DNA from: Guyanagaster necrorhizus
Taxonomy: Eukaryota; Basidiomycota; Agaricomycetes; Agaricales; Physalacriaceae
Length of the DNA: 64,000 nt
Reading direction: 5' to 3'
NCBI RefSeq assembly: GCF_019112545.1
Contig: NW_025064922.1
Coordinates: 227,050 to 291,049 of the forward strand
In this document: positions 34,455 to 44,046 of the stretch, in pieces
How the letters are laid out: the number at the start of each line of letters is the position of its first letter
Position numbering within the stretch: position 1 is the stretch's first letter
The notes under the pieces: model-generated
Seen by the model: only the letters and a program-made list of their open reading frames with translations
What the model was told of the DNA's origin: nothing
Databases searched by the model: none
Made by a program: the position numbers and the translations under genes

Positions 34455-36163
34455 CGGACTGAACAGAAGCATCTGCGGATACATACTTCCTGCAGCATTC
34501 CTATCACATTGAACTGCATGCTGAAGAAGAATTTCGGGAAAGACGTATAGCACCCAACTCTCTTGTGCTAGCACTGTCGCGGTCATATGTTTACCTACAC
34601 TCCATGACCAAGTTAGGGTAAGGATTGGCATAAATTGCTGATGATTTGTTTCCACTCACTGGATTGTTTCTTCTCCAAATATCCCGACTGTATGTTTTCA
34701 CCTAATTACCTTTTGGGGGATTCCATACATAGACACCGGGGCATACAGTACCTCTGGCATTCGATAATTTTCAAGCAGAGAGCAACCTGCACTGCCACCC
34801 GACTCGGGGCCGTCGACTAATTGCGGTCCGAGTCAAGTTCGAGTCGGTAATCAAGGAATATATCCAGCTCTGCCTTCGCTTGCAGCCTTTTCATCATGTT
34901 GAAAAAAAAAAGATGAGGATCTTGGTTACGTAGGAGGACAGTGGCCTGAATGGTCGTTCATGATGGCCAAGTCATACTTAGAGCCCAGTCACCCTTGCGA
35001 AGTCATACTACAGCACCATCGTGTTCAAAGAGTCCTTCCGGATGGACTATGAGGTGGCGAGAAGATATCCCGGCCCGTTCTGCCTTGTGGCACTCGGGAT
35101 CTGCGTGAGGGAGAAATGAAAGTCAAAAATCCCTATGGAGGTAATTTTGCAAATATATACCCATTTCAAAGCATTTTTAGAATCTTCCCCATTCGATTAT
35201 TTGAGAATCGTGAAGAAATACGTGGGATCGGCGGCTTGAGTGAGACGGAGCATAGAAGAGAGAGGACCAGGAATAGTCATTCAGGAAGAGATCTGGCCTT
35301 TTATATAGTCACGTCCTGAGCATCGAAGAGAGGATGAACGCGATAGAGCGACTCGGATGCCTTCTCGCTTTCGGACCGCAGTTACTCAACGGCGCCGAGT
35401 CGGGTGGCAGTGCAGATTCAGGACACCCTCAGACGCGCTATGACTTGACTAAGAAAGGTTGTGTTGCTATCTGACCTAACAACATTGTTGCAATGCTGAC
35501 AAGAGAAGCTATGAAAGAAAATATTCATCTCAATGAAAACTTTACGGATGGGAGGGCGATTGATACTTCAACGTTAATGTTTGGACATTTGCATAACGAC
35601 GAACAAAAATTAGGGCTAACTGGTGACACTGGAAGCTGATAGAAGTAAGTAGACTTCGAAGGAAGTTGGAGAGAATGGTTATGTGGCTGTGCTCAGCTAG
35701 AACGAGGGGAACCAACAATTACAAATATACTGCTCCCTCTTTGAACTGCTATGGTCTTTCTCAGTTCTGGGTGCGCTTGTCAAATTACTATCCGAATGGC
35801 GATGAGATGGGAACTTTATGAAAAATAATCTTCCCTGTTGCTCAGAATTGGGATACTGCTTTCCTACAGTCCCTCTCACTAGCAAGCAACCAGTGCTTAT
35901 ACCCCTTCTGACTGTTGGAATCACACTGAAGTCGTTGGACCCTCGCTCAGGCAGCACTTGAAGACTTTGTCGTAGTTCACGGAGCAAATTGTACCAAAGA
36001 AAAAATTGGACGTTTCGGCATGTCTGTAACACCCGTGCCCAACAATACGAGCCCCCTCTTAGACAGTCCGGTAATTTCAAAGCGATATACATCTGTCTCC
36101 TACCACGAAACTGCCAGTTCCGGGGTTCTGCAGCACTATGGGAGCAATTGGTTTCGTGCACTT
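34455..36163. other. Palindrome spacer (1,709 bp)
   Basis: Unique DNA between the arms, holding the divergent upstream regions of both prenyltransferase genes. No supported gene. Segments 34,783-34,831 and 35,371-35,418 are imperfect inverted copies of each other (tgcactgccacccgactcgg...tgcggtccga), off the main axis of the palindrome. A poly-A run lies near 34,903. Confidence 0.6.
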
Positions 36164-38084
36164 TGCGGCCAGGATTTGCTCCTATGATGAGGCGGTTCCC
36201 CAATTGGGCATCACCGCTAACGTGCGAGTCGGACGCGGATGTAACCGCATGGAGATAAACATCAGCAAGATCGACCAATACTACGCGGTCGATCACAGGC
36301 GTCGACCATCAATCTGAGATGCAGACGGTCCTCGATCAAATTTCATTCGTTGCCCCTTGTTCCTGCGCTGCTGCCAGTGTTTCGTTTACGACGGTCGTAC
36401 GAGAGGATGCACCAGCGTCTGACTGGTATATAGGGACGGGCGTGAAAATGGGAGGAGATCAGGTTCTCCGCATCCTACAGTCTTCTACCACCATTACTAC
36501 TATCTCTTCCTCCAATGGCTCTCTCTACTGCTATCTGTTCGCAGTCTTTCGCCTCCTTGATTTCCAAGAAGGGTCCGAGGGAGACGATCATTTTGGGTTT
36601 CTCCTCGATCTCTTCGAACGTCAAAACCCTCATCGCACCACCGACTCGGACTGAGATCGGTGCTTGCTGGGAGCTCTGCCGTCTCCAAAATGGGATGGGA
36701 TGTGCAACGGTGTTTCTTCCAGTGGGTGAGTGTGGATGTCTGTGGACTTCCGTTTCCGTTCGCTAACCGGGAATGATAGCATGGTCTTTAGCGATGGTGT
36801 ACCACGCTTACCCTCAGCTGACGGGACTGGAATGCCTTATCCGGGCCGTCGTCTACTTTTTCCTTTGCATCGGGATCAAATGCTTGGTGAGTCTAGATGT
36901 TCGAAGCCGTCTTCGCTATCTCATCCTTGATCTCAGATCATGACCATTGACGACATCCTCGACTATGATATCGACGCGAACGTGGAGCGCACGAAGAATC
37001 GGGCACTCCCTAGAGGTGCTATCAGCATTGAGCGTGCCTGGTTGTTCTTCGCTCTCCAAGTCGTGATTGGTGTCTTTTTGGCTTTCAAGGTCCTAAGTCC
37101 TGGAGCGTAAGTGTTTCCTCTCTGATACAGTTTTTCTATGCTCACCATACTCGTCTATTCAGTCTGCGTATTTCCATGTACGTGTGGCCGTTGTACGTGC
37201 TGTACCCCACATGCAAGCGCTGGATGTACTTTGCGCCCATTCCTTTGGTAAGTACCTTTGTGATTCATGCAGAAATCAGCGATCTGACGTTCCCTTAGGG
37301 CTTGATGTTCAACATCGGTATCTACATGGGCTGGGCAGACCTGGCGCCTGACGCCAAAATTTCCTACCACGCCCTCACTGCTGCATACCTCGGTGCGACG
37401 ATGTGGACAATCACATACGAGACGGTGTATCAGCACCAGGACAAGGTGGATGATGTCAAGATTGGCATCAAGTCGCTCGCCATATTGTGCGGCAAATACA
37501 CGATTTACATCTGCTCCGCCACCACTGTCGGCTTTGCAGTGTTGATGTCATTGGCTGGTGTCCTCAACGAGCAGGGGATTGCGTATTATGTTGCCGTGGC
37601 GCTTTCTAAATCCATTCTTCTGAAGGAACTCGTCGTGACGGATGTTGACAAGCCGAGGCAATGTATGAAGTTTTTCTTGCACACGCCGACGATTGGGAAT
37701 CTGATACTTGCTGGATTGGTAGTTGATGCTGTTGTTCACCGGGTCATTGAAGGAATTCCTCTCTAGTGCACCACATTCGACTGTACTAGTAACTTAACAA
37801 TATTTATTCGCTCCCAATATTTTCCTTTCACAACGCAGATCATCGCTTGCGGTGTGTCGTTGCCGAAGGGGAGATGCAAATCATATTCTAAAGGGAGCTG
37901 TGAATCGTGCTTGCCGACTCGGAAGATCTGTTATATTCTTTGCAGTATACCACGGACCGCAGATCCTGGGCGGCCCCGAGTCGCGTTCATTATAAATCAG
38001 TGTCTTAGATTGGTTGCTGCGTATCATCCTGGCATAAAATCATACATAGAATATGAATCATACTGTTGACTCAGGAGACATTTC
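36164..38084 (-). repeat. Palindrome, right arm (1,921 bp)
   Basis: Counterpart of 32534-34454. It ends at ggagacatttc, after which the two flanks are unrelated. Confidence 0.97.
36515..37766 (+). CDS. UbiA-family prenyltransferase, right copy
   Basis: Exons 36515-36725, 36780-36886, 36937-37106, 37163-37247 and 37299-37766; total 1,041 nt including stop, 346 aa. The mirror image of the left copy, transcribed away from it. Both Asp-rich motifs are intact (DDILDYDID and DKVDDVKIG). One residue differs: Lys in LSKSILLKE where the left copy has Thr. Whether that change matters is unknown; it lies between predicted membrane segments near the C-terminus. Each copy has the same 350 bp directly upstream, so proximal promoter elements are shared and only distal sequence differs. 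Confidence 0.88.
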
Positions 38085-40002
38085 CATGACTGCTATGCTG
38101 TCGCCTGATCAGAGTATGCTTTAATATTCATATATATATATCGACAGCAAGTCACTTTAAGTTGAAAAAAATCTTCGAAAAGACACAGGGCTTATTCTTT
38201 ACTGATGACAAAGTGGAATCACACTGATACCAGGGCCTCTAGCCTGAAATGCAGCGCCAATCGAACGCCCAAGCGGGAATTTCTGATACATTATTCTAAC
38301 GATGATAGAATTGTCGACGCTTGCTCTGAGGCTCAATCCGGGAGAAGACCTATGTGTGCACCAAATAGCGGGGGACCATTCGATCGATGTACACTATCAA
38401 TTATGTATGTTCTCGAATGGCAACAAGGGCAATGTCATGTGAAAGGCAATTGTTTGCGGTGTTTTTGTTCAGCCTACACCTGCTCCTCGCAATGCTTCGT
38501 CAACAATCTACACCAAATGGTGGTTTTAGATATGGCGGTGGTGGACCTGTCACTGTCGCTTGGGATTCCATCATCGGCACTGGACGGAGGAAATGCAAGG
38601 AGGGTCATATGCAATGACAAGCTGTAAGCACTTAGCTGTAGCGAGAAGCGGACATATATGTCAGTACTTAGGGCCCAAGAGGCGAAAACGCAGTTCCATA
38701 ATATGACCGAAGATTCTAATATACATTTTCAGGAATATCAACGGATAATGTAATGCGTCGACGGAGAGAAAGACTTCCGAGTCAGCTAAACGGAGACATG
38801 AGGCGTTGAAACTTAAACTGCGCGTCGCTCAACTGCAAACTGTTTTGGACAACCGGTCCATTATCCAGACTTGACTCTCGACCCTTGTGCAATAAGGTAA
38901 CCTCTCCCATGCTGACTGGCGATAAGGGTATCGATAAGTCAGCAAATAAACATGAGAGGGCAGCTTCGGTTATGTTGCCTTACTAAGCAAGGCTAGCAAG
39001 TGTCGTATAATCACGACCACGTGTTCACAAAGTGTTACGCATTACGTGCGCTAGTGTGACAAATGGAAAGTGCTATCCTCCTTCGCTTCCTTCTACCGCC
39101 ATGATTTGCATTGCATTGTGGAACTTCCAAAAACATGGTTATGTTGAGAGGTTCATCCAACGCCCATCGTGGCACCTTTCGGATTCCCTCTATTTATAGT
39201 CAAGTGTTTCACGATCGCCACCATATTTCATTTTTTTCGTCTCCTGTCGTACCACAGTCTTTTACAAACCATTCTGGTGAAGACTGAGATCATTGTTTAC
39301 TAACAGATGAGAGCCGACTGCGGAAGTCGTCCTAGTAGACCCTGAAGTGACTCTGCTCAAGGCTAACCGACCCTGATCTAATACGGATATACTGTTGCTG
39401 GTTGATATGGAGAAAAGGTTATAGCGTCAGTATTCTTCATGTTCTTATTTAATGGATTTTGGAGCTATAATATGTCCAATCTCATACCAGATTACGCTAT
39501 TAACTGATGTTCATACCAAAACGCAGGCGGCAACATGGCGAACATGGGCCTTCTCAACAAAACTGATGCTACATCGAACTAGGAACCAGCAGCAATTGTT
39601 CCCTTGGCTTCGTTTCTTCCGCGGGGCAACCGCGGGTTCATTGGTCCCGCACCATATCCAAAAGTCTAGGCCATCGTTTTAGTAGACATCGTGATCGATA
39701 ACCACTCTAGAATTTATAACAGGTCACCGACGCTAAACTCTTCTTAGCTAAAGCTCCCTCTTGCACTCGGAACCAATCAAAGAAGATGGCATTGACATGA
39801 AGAAGTATACTCCCGATGAACTATAGGAGATGTGCCCTGTTAAGCACAATTCTTAAATGCGTAACTGGAGCCTCGAAGGAAAATGTGGGCCTGGCAAATT
39901 TCTGATTCTGTATGATACCTGCTGCCAATTATCGATAGGAGATAGTTCACCTCAGCTTAGAAGACGCACTACAACGACGACGGTTGACCACCTACACATC
40001 CT
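38085..40002. other. Mostly empty region with one small ORF
   Basis: The one item worth noting is the frame 38387-38617 (+). Read from Met at about 38,417 it gives MATRAMSCERQLF, a hydrophobic stretch (AVFLFSLHLLLAML) and then a Gly-rich part (NGGFRYGGGGPVTVAW) ending in RRKCKEGHMQ. It could be a small secreted peptide, but I see no promoter or intron support. A longer frame overlaps it (38205-38627). From 38,640 to 40,002 nothing is recognisable. Confidence 0.3.
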
Positions 40003-40655
40003 CTAACGATCCCATGACTCCTGGTTATTTTCAACGAACTCCCTCACTTGGACCCAATCCCTGCAAACGTGATCAACATGATTTCCGGATACTCCCATAT
40101 CAGTTGAACCATCCGACAAAACGAGCACCTGGCCAGGCTCCAGCGTAATGTCTGCGGTACATTGTACTGTCTGCCTTAGAACGTCCAGGCAATACTCCGT
40201 CTCTTTGGAGTCGATGGAATTAATGTCGCGTGCCAGTGACTCGCCGTTGAAAACGTCTCGAAGTGTCACAAAGGCAACACGGACTGTATTCAAGCACCTC
40301 AGCTGCAGGTACAACGAGACATCATACTTGCTGCCGTCCAGCAGGATCTGACCGCCATGCGGAGGAGTCAGAGACGCCCATTCGTCGTCCGACGTGATAC
40401 TGTAATTCCCGAACTGGAATCTCAACACGGCGTCGTTGATTCGTTCCGGCAGCTCGCTGATTTCTCCCCAGTATGTATGTAAATCTTCGACAAAATCAGA
40501 TCTGAGGATATTACACAGGAACTTGACGATATCTCACCTACGATAGATGAGTATTCTGGGGTTTCGTGACGCGCATATAGCGTGCTGAGTATGTTGAGCG
40601 CTGTGCCGATTGAAAGCAAAGTGATGCCTAGCGTCAGGAACACAGAGCGCGTCAT
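40003..40655 (-). CDS. UstYa-like (DUF3328) protein with altered HxxHC motifs
   Basis: Exon 1 is 40655-40538 and exon 2 is 40484-40003, with the intron removed between SSIV and DLHTYWG; 199 aa. The N-terminus (MTRSVFLTLGITLLSIGTAL) is a signal anchor. The DUF3328 pattern follows: DLHTYWG, then DDEWASLTPPHGG, then LQLRCLNTVR (usual HQLHCL), EYCLDVLRQTVQCTAD (usual HxxHCxDxLRQ...C), ITLEPGQ and a C-terminal H-x-C-R segment (HVCRDW). Known members are oxidases or cyclases in fungal peptide pathways (ustiloxin, cyclochlorotine). Here all four metal-site His are replaced (by Leu, Arg, Glu and Tyr), while the Cys remain. It may therefore have a different chemistry, act as a partner protein, or be dead. 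It diverges from a small secreted-peptide gene 573 bp away. Confidence 0.75.
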
Positions 40656-41172
40656 GGGACGAAGTATGTTGGGCGTAAGTAGGGTAACGGTTAGTCGCTT
40701 TATGAAATGGCTATAATGGAAGAATGCGGGGCGTGCATACGCTCCAAAGAATCACAAGGAAAAAGTTTGTTCAGCTCGAACGATCGTATAATTCATGTGG
40801 AGATCTTACCAACTCATCTAAGCGATACTATTGGTACGATGGAATGTTCACCTGTATCAGAAACGGCGTCAGCCGTAAACCGTCCGCTCCTACGGGCAGT
40901 TTCGAAGCTCCAGACCGTGTCAAATGCTACATGTATTCAATAGACGCAAGAAACAAAATCCCTGGGCGTTGCACTGGAACAGCTAGTGAGGGGAACTCGG
41001 AAAACACGAGATCACTTCGTGTTTAGATAGGCTGGGTCCGGATACAGATGCACCGGATTGCCGAATTAAAGGTGGAGATTTGGGGTTCGTTGAAGAGTAA
41101 GGGGCGCTCCCTCAGGGGAGGATTTATTTTCGTGCCATGAGAATAAATCATCAATTCCGGAAACGTTCAACG

Positions 41173-41180
41173 TATATAAA
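41173..41180 (+). promoter_or_regulatory. TATA box of small secreted-peptide gene
   Basis: tatataaa lies about 50 bp before the ATG at 41,229 and is followed by a CT-rich stretch (catctctcccttctcac) just before the start, the usual form of a strong fungal promoter. Confidence 0.6.
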
Positions 41181-41228
41181 CCACTGACTTGCACTTTAGA
41201 ACAGCATCTCTCCCTTCTCACTATCAGA

Positions 41229-41482
41229 ATGAAGTTTGTATTCGCCTTCTTATTAGTAGTGCTCGGCGCATCTGCGTCCACGCAAGCATTATCCGTTGAT
41301 ACCGGTGATTTACCTTGACTATGTTTGCTCTCTGTTTTACTGACTGCGCTCGCAGACGGTCAAGCCCGTAAGGCGTTCCTTACTTCAAGATGCGCCAAGC
41401 TGACTTAAATCCAGTTTCTCGGCGTTGGTTCCGGGCTGCAGAGGCAGAGCCCGCGAAAGAAGAAGTCAAAAGATCGGACTGA
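41229..41482 (+). CDS. Small secreted peptide precursor with dibasic (Kex2-type) sites
   Basis: Predicted exons 41229-41304, 41356-41367 and 41415-41482; 51 aa. Exon 1 encodes a clear signal peptide (MKFVFAFLLVVLGASAST). The mature part has RR and KR pairs, and the stretch between them, WFRAAEAEPAKEEV, would be released by Kex2-like cleavage. Both introns have good ends (GTGATT...CGCAG and GTAAGG...CCAG with CTGAC branch). Because the middle exon is 12 nt, skipping it also keeps the frame and gives 47 aa. A TATA box and CT-rich leader support expression. No family is recognised. Its divergent partner is a UstYa-like gene, the enzyme class that in ascomycetes acts on Kex2-processed secreted precursors. 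An alternative is an unrelated small effector-like or cell-wall peptide. Confidence 0.5.
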
Positions 41483-44046
41483 CATACACCGGTAAGCGAA
41501 GTAGGTAAAATGTGAAAATCAACGTACTGAAAAAAATTTCCGGAGCAGCTGCGAGGGTGTAGAGACGCGTTCTTTTACCGCGGAAGGATCATTTAAATAT
41601 CCAATAATATGCAAATGCCAATATGATGTTTATGGAAAGAAATAAGAGAGCGAAAAAAGGTCGAACTGGAAAGATACGGAAGCTTCTGAAGATATTAATC
41701 ATGGGAAGGCGTGCTCTTCAGAGAATCATTTTTTAACGGCGGCCAACCACGACTAGGACAGATCGACGAAAAAGAGAAAGCAAGACTGACATAAGACAGC
41801 AGAATTTCCTAGGCTCCGTACTGCGGTTGGTCACGATGGCGTAGGCTGCTTTGCCAGTCTGAGTACATGCATTCTATAGACATCTGAAAAATGCAAAGCG
41901 TTGAGGATCGGACATAACAAATGAACAACGCGTGCCGCGTGCACTATGGAAAACTGACATGAAATAGAGATGTAGCGGAATGAACTACGCTCCTAGCACG
42001 AAGGCAAAGAAACTGGAAATCACCAAAAGATTTACGGACAGAATAGGTTAAAGGCCTGGCAGCTTTGCATCTGTCTAAAGTTATTCTTTCTTCTCTCGCC
42101 GCTTTCAAGGAGGTACAGTCTGAGTCGAACGTTATCGCACGAGAAGACCGCTAGCATCCACCTAACTATGATATGATGAAGATGAGAATCTCGGGTTTTA
42201 GACTCCAATGGAGGAGGAAAAAAACATACTGGTCAATTCAAATTGCTTGATGTGGAGACTCCGCGGGTCGAGGACTCGTATTCAGCTAGAAGTTATAGCG
42301 TGCAATCTCATTGTGATGATGTGTTAGTCTGGGACGGTATGGCGCAAAGATCTTTGCATCTACCTATGCATCACTAATGGAATGGTGATAATGGAATGAA
42401 GTTAACATTAATCAAGCTCAGAGGTCCGAGTATGACTCACATCTAGAAGAAAGAAAGTTTGCCACATGTCGTTAAACAAAATTGACGAAGGCATACCAGG
42501 AAATAGGGGCCCAGGGGGGGAACCAACATTAGCCGTTGCTCGCCGTGGACAATGATGGACATAGCAGGTCATCCATCCGCTCCAGCTGAGGGTTGGTACG
42601 TATGTTGGATCTGTGGAAAGGCTCAGCTGGGTGAGTTGCTGGGTAAAAGATACCTACAAAGTGTTGATGGTGAGGTCGCTCTAGGCCAGTGCACTTCCAA
42701 CGACTAACCGGCCAAACTATTACCGAGGATGATAGAAGAGAACTGCTGGGCGCCGCAGATGATGATGGGAGGAAGCTTCGAGGAAAGGTCGAGTAGTACA
42801 AGCAAGCCTTTATGGATTTCGGAACTGTGTAAGCCAAGGTTTGAAATATTGGGTTCATTGGGCTCGCTGGGTGCCTAGCTAAAAGAAGGAGCGTTAACCC
42901 TGCGCAGGGAAAAAAAGGCGTACGCATACCAACTGCCGCCTGCTTGTTCAAGAGTCGCACTGACATTCAATACACAGCATGTTCCTACACCGCGGTTGTT
43001 TCGTCGCGTCATACTATGCTCGTCGACCATCGTGGAAGCGCAAAGGTCATCATCAAAGGAGAGGCTGGTTGAAATGGCCTAAACTCGAACGATTACTCTT
43101 AGCAACGAAAGCAGTCCCTGACATCACAAGAACGTACATGTGCCTTATGGTACAGCACTGACACTGGCAAACGTTATGCCCTTGCTCATCGTCCGTATTC
43201 TTGTTGCGTTGGTGTTGAACGCGAGTCTCGGCCTTGATGGAGCCATGGCACCACCTTGACGACGCCGTGCCCTTGCTCACCAGATACATAGTGTCAAGGT
43301 TTCCTCATCACAGCGTGCGCAGCCTGCCTCTTGACAATGGATCCATCGTATTTCACTCCGTCGTCTTGGCGGATGGGATAGTGGACGAGAGCCGAAGATA
43401 GCCGGTGTGGGAAAGTGCACTTTCCGACTGTCTGCCACATCTCGGACGCAGGGGATGCGATGGTCGTGGAGCTCAGGGAGAATGGATATTAATCCGGGTT
43501 CAGAACGTTCGAGTTCCAGTGCGTGCCAGGCCAACATTTACCATACAAACTTTGGTCACTAACTTTTGGATGTAGGCCATACCTAATCAGCATTGTTGGT
43601 ATCCTTTGTGAATTTCTTGCCCAGGCAATTATGGGATATTTTTGGTGGAAACGTGATGCTCATTCAGGTTCTCAGATATTCGTAATAATGGAACGGCAGG
43701 TAGAGGAACAACGACTATATATGCCAAGGTGACCTTCACAGTTGTCCTCATTTGGCGTACTCTTATCATTCGCTTCTTTTCTCAGTTTATATTTATTACG
43801 ATCCTCTAAAATATCTTTCGTGCGTACTCACTGATGTGCTCTCATTGCGCTTTTTCTTATCCTTGTCATTTAGGTATATGCTTAGGTTTTGTATGCTGGT
43901 GAAATGCGATACTTTCTGTGCGACTATTCTACTTGCGGTGACAAGTCTTGTTTCACCGAAAGTGAGCAATAGAAGTGGAATAGGAGAGTTGGTGCTCCAT
44001 ACTGTTTAAGACTGGGTCCGACCCCTTTTCTTTCTTCTCTGCAACC
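41483..44046. other. Region without a recognisable gene
   Basis: AT-rich and stop-rich from 41,500 to 42,500. The frames 42529-42966 (-, 145 aa, Ser/Pro/Leu-rich) and 43277-43537 (-) show no known motif. The bases from about 43,560 to 44,046 form the upstream region of the ABC transporter relic. Confidence 0.3.

Noticed and set aside
34455..36163. Palindrome as a transposon with terminal inverted repeats
   Set aside because: The arms carry whole prenyltransferase genes, the spacer holds no transposase, and no target duplication is seen at the outer edges.
35697..36296. 199-aa open frame on the minus strand in the palindrome spacer
   Set aside because: It starts inside the arm, the same start in the left arm gives a much shorter frame, and the translation has no recognisable family; probably a chance frame upstream of the prenyltransferase gene.
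40422..40537. Unspliced tail of the UstYa-like first frame, ending in RNESTTPC
   Set aside because: It reads through a clear intron; splicing to 40,484 restores the family motif YWG.
41570..41590. Sequence gcggaaggatcatt, identical to the conserved 3' end of fungal 18S rRNA
   Set aside because: Only about 14 bases match, and neither the upstream 18S nor the downstream ITS/5.8S is present; most likely chance.
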